A stretch of 64,000 bases of DNA from Megalobrama amblycephala. Its lineage: Eukaryota > Chordata > Actinopteri > Cypriniformes > Xenocyprididae. A program made the position numbers and the translations under genes. Positions within the stretch are counted from its first letter, which is position 1. Each line of letters opens with the position of its first letter. The stretch covers positions 12,171,501 to 12,235,500 of the forward strand of contig NC_063052.1 in the NCBI RefSeq assembly GCF_018812025.1, in the 5' to 3' direction. Of the stretch, positions 32,325-44,303 are shown in pieces. A model generated the notes under the pieces. That model was not told the origin of the DNA, ran no database searches, and saw only the letters and a list, made by a program, of their open reading frames with translations.

Positions 32325-35300
32325 TTTTGGTCTCGTCTTGGTCTCGACACACACTGGTCTTGGTCTCGTCTTGATCTCGACACACACTGGTCTTGGTCTT
32401 GTCTTGGTCTCGTCTTGGTCTCGACACTCACTGGTCTTGGTCTCGTCTTGGTTTCGACACACACTGGTCTTGGTCTCGTCTCGGTCTGGACACACACTGG
32501 TTTTGGTCTCGTCTTGGTCTCGACACACACTGGTCTTGGTCTCGTCTTGGTCTTGACACACACTGGTCTTGGCCTTAAATAGGGTTTGACGCACTGGTCT
32601 TGGTCTCGTCTCGGTCTGGACACACACTGGTTTTGGTCTCGTCTTGGTCTTGACACACACTGGTCTTGGTCTCGTCTTGGTTTCGACACACACTGGTCTT
32701 GGTCTCGTCTCAGTCTGGACACACACTGGTTTTGGTCTCGTCTTGGTCTCGACACTCACTGGTCTTGGTCTCAACACACACTGGTCTTGGTCTCGTCTTG
32801 GTCTCGACACACACTGGTCTTGGTCTCGTCTTGGTCTTGACACACACTGGTCTTGGTCTTAAATAGGGTTCGACGCACTGGTCTTGGTCTCGTCTCGGTC
32901 TGGACACACACTGGTTTTGGTCTCGTCTTGGTCTCGACACACACTGGTCTTGGTCTCGTCTTGGTTTCGACACACACTGGTCTTGGTCTCGTCTCGGTCT
33001 GGACACACACTGGTTTTGGTCTAGTCTTGGTCTCGTCTTGGTCTCGACACTCACTGGTCTTGGTCTCGTCTTGGTTTCGACACACACTGGTCTTGGTCTC
33101 GTCTCGGTCTGGACACACACTGGTTTTGGTCTCGTCTTGGTCTCGACACACACTGGTCTTGGTCTCGTCTTGGTCTTGACACACACTGGTCTTGGCCTTA
33201 AATAGGGTTTGACGCACTGGTCTTGGTCTCGTCTCGGTCTGGACACACACTGGTTTTGGTCTCGTCTTGGTCTTGACACACACTGGTCTTGGTCTCGTCT
33301 TGGTTTCGACACACACTGGTCTTGGTCTCGTCTCAGTCTGGACACACACTGGTTTTGGTCTCGTCTTGGTCTCGACACTCACTGGTCTTGGTCTCAACAC
33401 ACACTGGTCTTGGTCTCGTCTTGGTCTCGACACACACTGGTCTTGGTCTCGTCTTGGTCTTGACACACACTGGTCTTGGTCTTAAATAGGGTTCGACGCA
33501 CTGGTCTTGGTCTCGTCTCGGTCTGGACACACACTGGTTTTGGTCTCGTCTTGGTCTCGACACACACTGGTCTTGGTCTCGTCTTGGTTTCGACACACAC
33601 TGGTCTTGGTCTCGTCTCGGTCTGGACACACACTGGTTTTGGTCTAGTCTTGGTCTCGACACACACTGGTTTTGGTCTCGTCTTGGTCTCGACACACACT
33701 GGTCTTGGTCTCGTCTTGGTTTCGACACACACTGGTTTTGGTCTCGTCTTGGTCTTGACACACACTGGTCTTGGTCTCGTCTTGGTCTCGACACACACTG
33801 GTTTTGGTCTCGTCTCGGTCTCGACACACACTGGTCTTGGTCTCGTCTTGGTTTCGACACACACTGGTTTTGGTCTCGTCTCGGTCTGGACACACACTGG
33901 TTTTGGTCTCGTCTTGGTCTTGACACACACTGGTCTTGGTCTCGTCTTGGTCTCGACACACACTGGTCTTGGTCTCGTCTCGGTCTGGACACACACTGGT
34001 TTTGGTCTCGTCTTGGTCTGGACACACACTGGTTTTGGTCTCGTCTTGGTCTTGACACACACTGGTCTTGGTCTCGTCTTGGTCTCGACACACACTGGTC
34101 TTGGTCTCGTCTTGGTCTCGACACTCACTGGTCTTGGTCTCGTCTTGGTTTCGACACACACTGGTCTTGGTCTCGTCTCGGTCTGGACACACACTTGTTT
34201 TGGTCTCGTCTTGGTCTCGACACACACTGGTCTTGGTCTCGTCTTGGTCTTGACACACACTGGTCTTGGTCTTAAATAGGGTTCGACGCACTGGTCTTGG
34301 TCTCGTCTCGGTCTGGACACACACTGGTTTTGGTCTCGTCTTGGTTTCGACACACACTGGTCTTGGTCTCATTTCGGTCTGGACACACACTGGTTTTGGT
34401 CTCGTCTTGGTCTCGACAGTCACTGGTCTTGGTCTCAACACACACTGGTTTTGGTCTCGTCTCAGTCTCGACACTCACTGGTCTTGGTCTCAACACACAC
34501 TGGTCTTGGTCTCGTCTTGGTCTCGACACACACTGGTCTTGGTCTCGTCTTGGTCTTGACAAACACTGGTCTTGGTCTTAAATAGGGTTCGACGCACTGG
34601 TCTTGGTCTCGTCTCGGTCTGGACACACACTGGTTTTGCTCTCGTCTTGGTCTCGACACACACTGGTCTTGGTCTCGTCTTGGTTTCGACACACACTGGT
34701 CTTGGTCTCGTCTCGGTCTGGACACACACTGGTTTTGGTCTCGTCTTGGTCTCGACACACACTGGTTTTGGTCTCGTCTTGGTCTCGACACACACTGGTC
34801 TTGGTCTCGTCTTGGTTTCGACACACACTGGTCTTGGTCTCGTCTCAGTCTGGACACACACTGGTTTTGGTCTCGTCTCGGTCTCGACACACACTGGTCT
34901 TGGTCTCGTCTTGGTCTTGACACACACTGGTCTTGGTCTTGTCTTGGTCTCAACACACACTGGTCTTGGTCTTGTCTTGGTCTCAACACACTGGTCTTGG
35001 TCTCGTCTTGGTCTCGACACACACTGGTCTTAGTCTCGTCTTGGTCTCGACACACACTGGTCTTGGTCTCGACTTGGGCTCGACACACACTGGTCTTGGT
35101 CTCATCTTGGTCTCGATACACACTGGTCTTGGTCTCGTCTCGGTCTGGACACACACTGGTTTTGGTCTTGTCTCGGTCTCGACACACACTGGTTTTGGTC
35201 TCGTCTTGGGCTCGACACACACTGGACTTGGTCTCGTCTTGGTCTCGACACACACTGGTCTTGGTCTCGTCTCGGTCTGGACACACACTGGTTTTGGTCT

Positions 35301-37142
35301 TGACACACACTGGTCTTGGTCTCGTCTCGGTCTGGACACACACTGGTTTTGGTCTCGTCTTGGTCTGGACACACACTGGTTTTGGTCTCGTCTCGGTCTG
35401 GACACACACTGGTTTTGGTCTCGTCTTGGTCTCGACACACACTGGTCTTGGTCTCGTCTTGGTCTTGACACACACTGGTCTTGGTCTTAAATAGGGTTCG
35501 ACGCACTGGTCTTGGTCTCGTCTCGGTCTGGACACACACTGGTTTTGGTCTTGTCTCGGTCTCGACACACACTGGTTTTGGTCTCGTCTTGGGCTCGACA
35601 CACACTGGACTTGGTCTCGTCTTGGTCTCGACACACACTGGTCTTGGTCCCGTCTTGGTCTCGACACACACTGGTTTTGGTCTTGTCTCGGTCTCGACAC
35701 ACACTGGTCTTGGTCTCGTCTCGGTCTGGACACACACTGGTTTTGGTCTTGACACACACTGGTCTTGGTCTCGACTTGGGCTCGACACACACTGGTCTTG
35801 GTCTCGTCTTGGTCTCGACACACACTGGTTTTGGTCTCGTCTCGGTCTCGACACACACTGGTCTTGGTCTCGTCTTGGGCTTGACACACACTGGACTTGG
35901 TCTCGTCTTGGTCTCAACAAACACTGGTCTTGGTCTTGTCTTGGTCTCGACACATACTGGTCTTGGTCTCAAATAGGGTTCGACACACTGGTCTTGGTCT
36001 CGTCTTGGTCTCGACACACACTGGTCTTGGTCTCGTCTTGGTCTTGACACACACTGGTCTTGGTCTCGTCTTGGTCTCGAAACACACTGTTCTTGGTCTC
36101 GTCTTGGTCTCGACACATACTGGTCTTGGTCTCAAATAGGGTTCGACACACACTGGTCTTGGTCTCGTCTCGGTCTCGACACACACTGGTTTTGGTCTCG
36201 ACACACACTGGTCTTGGTCTTGTCTTGGTCTCGACACACACTGGTCTTGGTCTTGTCTTGGTCTTGACACACACTGGTCTTGGTCTCGTCTTTGTCTTGA
36301 CACACACTGGTCTTAGTCTCGTCTTGGTCTCGACACACACTGGTCTTGGTCTCGTCTTGGTCTTGACACACACTGGTCTTGGTCTTGTCTTGGTCTTGAC
36401 ACACACTGGTCTTGGTCTCGTCTTGGTCTTGACACACACTGGTCTTGGTCTCGTCTTGATCTCGACACACACTGGTCTTGGTCTTGTCTTGGTCTTGACA
36501 CACACTGGTCTTGGTCTTGTCTTGGTCTCGACACACACTGGTCTTGGTCTCGACTTGGGCTCGACACACACTGGTCTTGGTCTTGTCTTGGTCTCGACAC
36601 ACGCTGGTCTTGTTCTTGACACACACTGGTCTTGGTCTTGTCTTGGTCTCGACACACACTGGTCTTGGTCTCGACTTGGGCTCGACACACACTGGTCTTG
36701 GTCTCGTCTTGGTCTTGACACACACTGGTCTTGGTCTCGTCTTGGTCTCAACACACACTGGTCTTGGTCTCGTCTTGGTCTCGACACACACTGGTCTTGG
36801 TCTCGTCTTGGTCTCAACACACACTGGTCTTGGTCTCAACACACACTGGTCTTGTCTTGGTGTCGACACACACTGGTTTTGGTCTTGACTTGGTCTTGAC
36901 ACATACTGGTCTTGGTCTCGACACACACTGGTTTTGGTCTTGACTTGGTCTCGACACACGGTGGTTTTGGTCTTGTCTTGGTCTCGACACACACTGGTCT
37001 TGGTCTCATCTTGGTCTTGGTCTCAACACACACTGGTTTTGGTCTTGTCTTGGTCTTGACACACACTGGTCTTGGTCTTGTCTTGGTCTCGACACACACT
37101 GGTCTTGGTCTTGTCTTGGTCTCGACACACACTGGTCTTGGT
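32325..37142. repeat. 4.8-kb minisatellite of 33-bp units
   Basis: The unit is built of GGTCTTGGTCTCGTCTTGGT followed by CTCGACACACACT, with variants (CTCGGTCTGGACACAC, TTGGTTTCGACAC, GGGCTCGACAC). There are roughly 140-150 unit equivalents. Nine interruptions of the form AAATAGGGTT(C/T)GACGCACTGG or GACACACTGG occur at about 32579, 32861, 33200, 33484, 34274, 34580, 35489, 35971 and 36134. Because 33 is a multiple of three and the unit lacks stops in most frames, long open frames appear on both strands (up to 475 codons, minus strand 35889-34462, a repeating 11-residue unit like SRPRRDQDQCV). These are not supported as genes. Confidence 0.97.
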
Positions 37143-37272
37143 TAGTAGGCCATCTGGGTACTTTTCATCTACTCTTTTATGAATACTTTGAATTCAGACA
37201 TACTTCTTTTGTCACATACTGTTTTTCGCCTACTATATAGTAAAGGGAAGTATTCTATTTTGGATGCAGCCA
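37143..37272. mobile_element. Right-end fragment of a CTGYGTCC-ended element
   Basis: Ends TATTTTGGATGCAGCC. Its inverse matches 31953-32060 (GTACTATATAGTAG-like, CAGTATGTGA and AAAAGTACCC blocks), so related inverted ends bracket the minisatellite. Confidence 0.7.
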
Positions 37273-37465
37273 ATGACTAAAATCACATGTCTTGTGGCTA
37301 TACAATTGGAACAGTGAGTATTTTAACATTTAACATGTCCCCATTCACGTCCATTGTAAGTACCTCACTGTGTTTTGCTTTTATAGAAAGGAGTGGAAGT
37401 TAATGTGGTAATCAACATTATGCCACAAGTCTCTGTCAATTGAACTTAACTTTTATTGAATATTC

Positions 37466-38616
37466 GGTAACACTTTACTTGAAGGGGTGTGCATAAGACT
37501 GACATGACACCTTCATAATCTTGACATGACACGTGTCATGAATATGACGGAGGTTTTATGAATGTTTATGACAACTGTCATTAAGTGTCATTCGCTCAAT
37601 TGTGTCATTTTTAATGCAAAGATGACATTGTTTGAGATGTCTTTGTTACGACAACTTGACATAAACCAATACATCATAACCTGTCAGTGTCTTTGTCATG
37701 ACAACTTGACATTAGCAAAACATCATAACCTGTCATAAACATGACATAGCAGATTAATTATCAAACTTAAAAAACTACTTAGCTTTATGGGTTAACATTA
37801 CATTACATTATTTTGGTAACACTTCAGTATAGGGAACACATATATAAACGATTAACTATGACTTTTCCCTCAATAAACTCTTAATTTACTGCTTATTATA
37901 GTTAATTGTTAGGTTTAGGTATTGGGTAGGATTAAGAATGTAGAATAAGGTCATGCAGAATAAGGCATAAGTACTAATAAGTACTAATAAATAGCCAATA
38001 TTTTAGCCATATGAATGCTAATAGTAATAAGCAACTAGTTAAAAGACCCTAAAATAAAGTGTTACCATTATTTTATAACAGTGTCATCTTTTTTAAGAAA
38101 TTTGAAATTGTCTATTATCTGACCTTCTGTTGGTGGAAACTTAAAAAAACAAAAAACAAAAACAAAAAAACATGAAATGAAAAATAGTCGTGACGCTGTT
38201 ATAAAATTATTTGTCAGAGTATTGTCACTTAATGACATTTTAATGACAAGTTCAATTTGTACCACTGTACTTGAGCTCAAGATACATATTTATGACACTA
38301 TTATAATGGCCTCATGTCAAAACCAACCACATGACAGTTTAATGTAATGTTAACCCATAAAGCTAAATAATGTCAAGTTGTCATGACAAAGACACTGACA
38401 GGTTACGATGCATTGGTTTATGTCAAGTTGTCATAACTCGGACATCTCAAACAATGTCATCTTTGCATTAAAAATGACATAACTGAGCGAATGACACTTA
38501 ATGACAGTTGTCATAAACATTCATAAAACCTCCTTCATATTCATGACATGTGTCATGTCAAGATTATGAAGGTGTCATGTCAGTCTTATGCACACCCCTT
38601 CAAGTAAAGTGTTACC
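37466..38616. mobile_element. hAT-type foldback MITE with perfect 8-bp target duplication
   Basis: Left GGTAACACTTTACTTGAAGG; right CCTTCAAGTAAAGTGTTACC. Arms of about 340 bp pair (GTGCATAAGACTGACATGAC and inverse). The 8-bp GAATATTC flanks both ends (37458-37465 and 38617-38624). It has no coding capacity. A second element is inserted in its loop. Confidence 0.92.
37815..38066. mobile_element. Second hAT-type MITE nested in the first
   Basis: Left GGTAACACTTCAGTATAGGG; right CTAAAATAAAGTGTTACC. The 8-bp ATTATTTT is duplicated exactly at 37807-37814 and 38067-38074. Its GGTAACACTT end is shared with the host element, so one transposase may have moved both (inference). Confidence 0.92.
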
Positions 38617-38624
38617 GAATATTC

Positions 38625-39772
38625 CTTTAAAAACTTAAGGAACTGATGGCATCATGGAAGTAGTTGTTGTTTTTGTTTTCTCCATGATTTTTAAGTCAGA
38701 GTTTTTAATCGTTAGTTAAACCGCTTAGCCTGCTTCGTTTTAGTCTTTAATGCAGACCCCCTGCTGACTTGTCCGGTTAGATTGGGACTCTCTAATGAAC
38801 CACATATTGAAGCTATTACCATCTCGTAATGTGTTTCTGCACACTTCTTATATGGGATTATAGGAAATATCACAAGTAACACTGGTGCAAAAACTATATG
38901 ACTGAGGAAGTGAGGCGGTTCACACCATTTTAGTGTAAATATCACATATATATAAAGCTTACATGGTGTGTTTCGGTTCACACATCTCAAGATCTATTTG
39001 GCTTTTTACATACCACACAATCAAATAAACACACAAATCTGATAGGAAACTCAAGCAAAACAGCGTTTAAGATGACAGGTTTAAATGTGAACCTGCTTCG
39101 AAAGTTACAGTACCTAACATGTGACTTTGCACTCATACACTTGCCACATGACACCATGTGACTGCATGACCCTATACAAATAGAAAGAGAGAGAGACTGG
39201 AATATGGCTTTAGTCACTGAACCTAAAAAAACTGGGTTGTTGATATTTCATAAAGTGAGTGTTAGTGTTCATTGGACTAGCGGGCGATGATGCAAATGGC
39301 CAATCCGTGGAGGGAATGCTGGATTAGCTCAGAGAATCACTGCATGCAATATTTAGCACTAATCTGTACTCTTAAATCCAACAGGCCCTCCTCACTGAAA
39401 TGAGTTACACATAAAAGCCGTTCTGAGAAACACAGTGGAAGTAAGTCATCACAGTTAAGCCATCACCTGACTCCATATAACTGCCAAAATAATACTGTTG
39501 CTTGACAAAATGTGTGTAGCAGACACGGTTTTCACAACTTAGACTTTACAAAAGTCACGTTGTACTTTGTTTCAGTTCTGTTTTATATCCATACATTGGT
39601 GTTTTTGTCTACAAGATGTATGTAGTTGACAGAGATAAGGAACTTCCTTTGATTCTTGGTTATTTTGAACATATGACTCATAGAAATCCTACTGTTTTTT
39701 TGTTTTTGGAGAACCGGAAATTCTTAATTGTTCATAATGATGAATGTCCAAGTGTTCTAAATTTAAAGGGAT
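38625..39772. other. No gene recognised
   Basis: Mostly unique sequence. 39240-39480 is balanced and repeat-free and may be conserved non-coding DNA. No exon signals. Confidence 0.45.
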
Positions 39773-40593
39773 AGTTCACCATTCTGTTATCATATTTTCA
39801 CCCTTATGTTGTTTTGAACATTTCTAAAGGTCAAAGGCTTCCAAAACAGCTGTATTTCAGTGTATATGGACAAAAACATGAAAATGTTTTCCAAAATATC
39901 ATCTTTTGTGTTTCTGGAGGGGAATAAACAGTCATTAACGATATGAAAGTGACAGTGGCGTGCAGTGGTGTTCTGAAATGAGGAGGCACATTTTTTATTT
40001 ATTTATGAATCAATGTAAATTCATGCATTACTCTTAAACGTTGACACATCTTCCTTGTTAAATGAACATTACAGTACATCAAAAAAGAAAAAAAGACAAT
40101 TCTATTTTGTAATTTTACATTAACAATGTATTGTAATAAATGTTCTATATATCAAAACCAAGTCAATCTCATCAAGTTAGTGTTTTAAGCATTTCTACAT
40201 TCATTCCAAAATAATAACTAAAGGCAATAATAATTTAAACAATATATTTTATTACCCTCCACAAAACCCACTGCATGCCGGGGGTCTAATGATTTTCTAT
40301 GGTTTTCTATGAGAGCAAAGGGAGGCATGACTCCTGCTGTAACTTTACCTGCGGGTGTCGCTGTTGGGCAGTGTTCCTTTAGAAATATGTGTGACTTGCA
40401 CTCTTTTTAATGTCATAATTTGTAATATTTGTGTTGTTTTATATGCAATATGAATTATTTTCTCACCTTTTCTCATCCTTTTTTTTTTTTTTTTGAGGAG
40501 GCACTGCCTCCCTTGCCTCCTCGGAGAAAACGCCCCTAGAAGGTGAGTAAATCATGACAGATTTTTTTTTTTTTTTGTGGACTGTCCCTTTAA
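39773..40593. mobile_element. TTAA-flanked element with internal insertion
   Basis: TTAA/AGGGATAGTTCACC at the left and GTGGACTGTCCCT/TTAA at the right. About 39955-40543 looks like a separate insert beginning AGTGGCGTGCAGTGG and ending with an inverted GAGGAGGCACTGCCTCC-like motif. Confidence 0.7.
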
Positions 40594-41850
40594 GTTTGTC
40601 ATTTCTTTATGAAGTAGCCTACTATACAATTTCCTTATGGTTTTTCGTGTATTTAATGAAGTAAACCTTTAGATTCAGTGCTAAGATGTGGCATGGAGTA
40701 ACTCAGAGCCTTGTGGTAGGTGCAGACAGTTATTAATGCACTCCATATTGCAGTGACTCACTCGGCTCGTGCGTTGTAAATCTGCCGTAAACAGCGCAAA
40801 CCGCCGCTAGAGGTCTCAGTGTCAGTGTTGACAAACAATAAAAGAGTTCTATGTGAACATCAATACATACCCAGCTTAGGTTAAAACGATTTGCGGGTTT
40901 ATGGTGGACAAATGTTAAGATTTGTCACTAATCCTCCCTGCCTATAACACAAAGACAGCTCTAGTTAGCCAGAGAGCTACTCCTCGCGCGACTGAACGCG
41001 GGACAGCCGCTGCGGTCCCATATAGATACTACAGTATATGACGAGCGAGATACAGTATCATAACAGTGAGTGTAAACAATACCCGGATGAAAAAAAAAAC
41101 GCTGCGATTTTACAGGGAATGATTTTACTGTATATGCACGTGCAAACGATAACCAACTTTTATTTTTTCTTCGTGAAACATTTAGTTACAGAGTTTCACA
41201 CCTTTGTTGCATTCTTAGTATTCTGGGCTGCAACAATGCATGCATGTGTAAGTAGGTCAGGAGAATCGTATTGTTCAGTCAGTGTGTGCTACTGCCCCAT
41301 CAGTGTGTTGAATACAAGAATAAATGAGAGCAAGCAAAAGAAAGGTATCTCTCACGCGCACTGCAAATGATGTGTGCATCTTGCTGCAGAAAACTATTGC
41401 TGCTGATATCTGCTTGAGACTCCAGTGGATGTCACTTTTCTTGGATGTTTGTCATTTTAGTGGCACAGATTGCCAAATCATTGCTTTCTGACACAATTGT
41501 GTTTTTAAACTGTTGCACGAGTCATAATTGTACCTGTTAATATACATTGATAAGAGTTTGACTGTTCTAAGAGGTGACTTTTGCAATATACAGTAAGTCA
41601 TAATATCCTATTGAAGATTTTACATTTAGATATTTTTAATTAGGATATGTTCGTCATGATTGTCAGTGAATGTCAAAATCTTTTTTTTAAAAAAGGGGGA
41701 TATGGTGTTCTACTGCAAATCCCAGTCAGATTACCTTAATTCCATTCCTGACAAATGTTATCAAATGGATGTTTTGTATGCAAAAATGTTTGCTTATAAA
41801 ATCAACACAAGTGCATTGCACTGACTTGTCTTTTTGAAGACATGCCAACA
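40594..41850. other. No gene recognised; CG-richer patch at 40760-41040
   Basis: 40760-41040 contains several CG dinucleotides (CTCCTCGCGCGACTGAACGC, GCCGCTGCGG) unlike its flanks and could be a small promoter-like or repeat-derived patch. The 110-codon frame at 41038-41370 shows no domain. Confidence 0.4.
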
Positions 41851-41854
41851 AGTC

Positions 41855-41975
41855 GTGGTGGAGTGATAAAACCTAAGCTGGTCACCAAAAGGTTGCAGGT
41901 TTGAACCCCATAAGAGACATTACTATCACACCCTTGAGCATGGGACATGCTGTAAAGGACTGTTTATGTAGTAAA
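41855..41975 (+). repeat. Probable tRNA-derived SINE fragment
   Basis: GGTTGCAGGTTTGAACCCCA at about 41892 is a B-box-like pol III promoter sequence, preceded by an A-box-like GTGGTGGAGTGATAAAACC. It is followed by CCCTTGAGCATGGGACATG, similar to the body of fish tRNA SINEs. Not a functional tRNA: no clover-leaf acceptor stem could be closed. Confidence 0.5.
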
Positions 41976-42560
41976 TGTACATGCAGAGATATTTATCATT
42001 CTTTGTTTGCCATGTTACACTCACTGTTTTGAAATGCAATGAAAATCAATATTGCATACCATATATATTTGATTTGTTTACAAATATGCACATCAAAACA
42101 ACCTTGGTGGACAATGACTTTGACCCCTATTTTTTTTCACATACAATTAATAGCTAGTTTGTGAAAAGAGAGTTACATTTTCCTTTTTTTTTTCTTTTGG
42201 CACAAATTATGATCATTTTCAAGATGTCATGTTAAATGAATCTTACATCATTTTAAGTAAAAATGCACTTGAAAGATAATTTAGCTTGCACCAGGTTTAC
42301 ATATCAAAACTACACGATTTTGCATAAAATGTATTTATTTGCCTTATCATATGTATAATTACATTTGTTATTATGAACAGAACAAAAATGCATTGTAATG
42401 GACATACAGTATAAATAACGCAAAAAAAAAAAACTCGCTTTTTTTTATTGATTAGTATCATTTATAGCTGCATTAGAAGTCATATCAGTCCCTGCAACAT
42501 AATCCAGATCTGAACAATAGCCTTCGGCATTTGTTAAAAATCATTTCTTAACCCTTGGTG
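41976..42560. other. No gene recognised
   Basis: AT-rich sequence with poly-A/T runs. The next block to the right is CG-rich. Confidence 0.5.
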
Positions 42561-42689
42561 CTTCACACAATGGCAGATGACATTTCGTACGAATCTCTCC
42601 AGTCCACCAATGCGGCCTCTAAAACCACATATCTGTCATTGCGAAAAAGTGCAGTCTGTTTTGTTGGTCTGTAAGTTTTGGAAACGGCT

Positions 42690-43131
42690 GGAAGAATGTC
42701 CAAATGTTGTGTGGAATCGCGGCGGTTTCGCACCACAATGTTCCTCAAAATGCTCCAGTCGATCGGAAAGAAGAGGGAGTTAATATGGCTGTCCACAATT
42801 TATCTGTCAGTGTAGTAAGCTCGCCTTGTGCTGCCGACACGACGCGCATAACAACCCATTTAGTTCCCATCATTTCAGAGCTTCTTGTCCCCTCCCCTCC
42901 AGACACAGACAACAACATACACCTTAATAGGGGCGCGTCTCCGACACAGCCGCCGACCAATAACCCGTCTGTCTGGGCAGAGACCAAGGGGATGAGCGCT
43001 CGCCGAGGCCCAATCAGCGCTTTTGTGTTGCCTGCCGGTGCCGGGGACTGGTCGTGAAGAGCTACAGCAGCGCTTCAGGATCGGAGAGTGAACCCGGAGC
43101 CAGTGGAACCTGAAGGGTAAAGGCGAGTCAG
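42690..43131 (+). promoter_or_regulatory. CG-rich block with candidate non-coding first exon and donor
   Basis: Many CG dinucleotides compared with the surrounding DNA (for example GGGGCGCGTCTCCGACACAG, CGCTCGCCGAGGCCC), plus a CCAAT at 42956 and another at 43010. A consensus donor GAGTCAG/GTGAGTCCGG lies at 43131/43132. No TATA is evident. This fits a CpG-type promoter and 5'UTR exon on the plus strand whose coding exons lie to the right, but the start site and gene are unknown. Confidence 0.45.
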
Positions 43132-44303
43132 GTGAGTCCGGGGATTCAAGTGCGGCCTAGCCGGTATCAGCTCGGATTGGGGAATTTGCGAGCGATATGG
43201 TTTATAATCGTAACCACACGCGAATCGGCCGTCATTCACTCTAAATGAATGGGCTAAACGGTTAAAAATGGTTTTGAGGGAGTCTGCTGAGCAGCCAGAC
43301 AATAGCATAGCGGATTTTGCGTGGAAAGCAAAGCGCTTCTAACACGCAGCAGTTCAAAGTGGCTGGCTAATACTATTAAAATGAGCTCGGGATTGCGCCG
43401 TGGCGTATCGCACATCGAGCGGCTATTTCAAGAGCGTTTCCGCGAAAACCCGTCATATTTAGCAAACAACTTTGACAAGTTTACTAGCCAAAGCAGCATT
43501 TTATATGTGTGAAACGGCGTTCATTGTTTCATCTGGTGTCTCTAGGGGTTAACCCAGATTGGCGGAGAAAGCCTCGCGTCCTCCCGGCTGTGGCTACAGT
43601 AGTGCAGTAGCAGCTCAGACACAATGAAAAAACCCCAACATATACACACACACAGCACCATCTAAATATATCTAATGCTCGTATTCCAACGATATCAGCT
43701 CAAACGGGCCGTTTAGTGAGTGTTTTAGGGCTGTTCTGGGGAGCGGGATTTCTCTCTGCTGTGCCGAGGGCGCACGGATAGTGTACGGTGAGCCTGTACA
43801 ATTAGAAAAAAAAGATGTCGAAAATGCATCAGCCATTTACGTAAGTGAGGACGTTCTCTCAACTTGCTCCATATGCACGCAAATGGCTGCCCAACACTTG
43901 ACAGACGTAAGAGTGAAATCTAATTCCAGCGTGAATGCAGGTATTGATCGAAGCCAACAGGGAGTCACTGATAATCGGGGGGAGATGACGTTTAGAAAGA
44001 AACTCTGATCAATGATATATTATTCGTTCTCTGCAGACAAGTCCAAAGTGAGACAGGGTTTACTTTATAGGCTTTATATAGTGAGAGGCTTACTCTAGCA
44101 ATCTGATTCAGCAGAGTTTGGCCCCCTCAAGATTTTTTTTTTTTTTTTGCATGTGCATTTATTAGCTAGATGACAGTAGTTTGTTTGTGGAGACCTTTTA
44201 CTTTATTTAAAAAAAAAAAAAAAAACATTTTAAGTAAAAATGCACTTGACAGATAATTCCATTATAGGGGCAAATTAATATTTTCCTACCACCCTAAAGT
44301 CTT
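43132..44303. other. CG-richer flank of the putative promoter, no coding exon
   Basis: CG remains raised to about 43800. Short frames (43321-43512, 43781-44008) have no family similarity. AT-rich with poly-T/poly-A after 44100. Confidence 0.4.

Noticed and set aside
32325..37142. CRISPR-like repeat array
   Set aside because: Units are directly tandem without unique spacers, and the genome is vertebrate.
32282..37145. Dozens of overlapping long open frames, the longest 475 codons
   Set aside because: They follow from a stop-free 33-bp tandem unit and are present on both strands in several frames at once. No start context, splice sites or domain support a protein.
41892..41911. Possible tRNA gene (B-box-like sequence)
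   Set aside because: No acceptor stem or anticodon arm closes. It fits a SINE fragment better.
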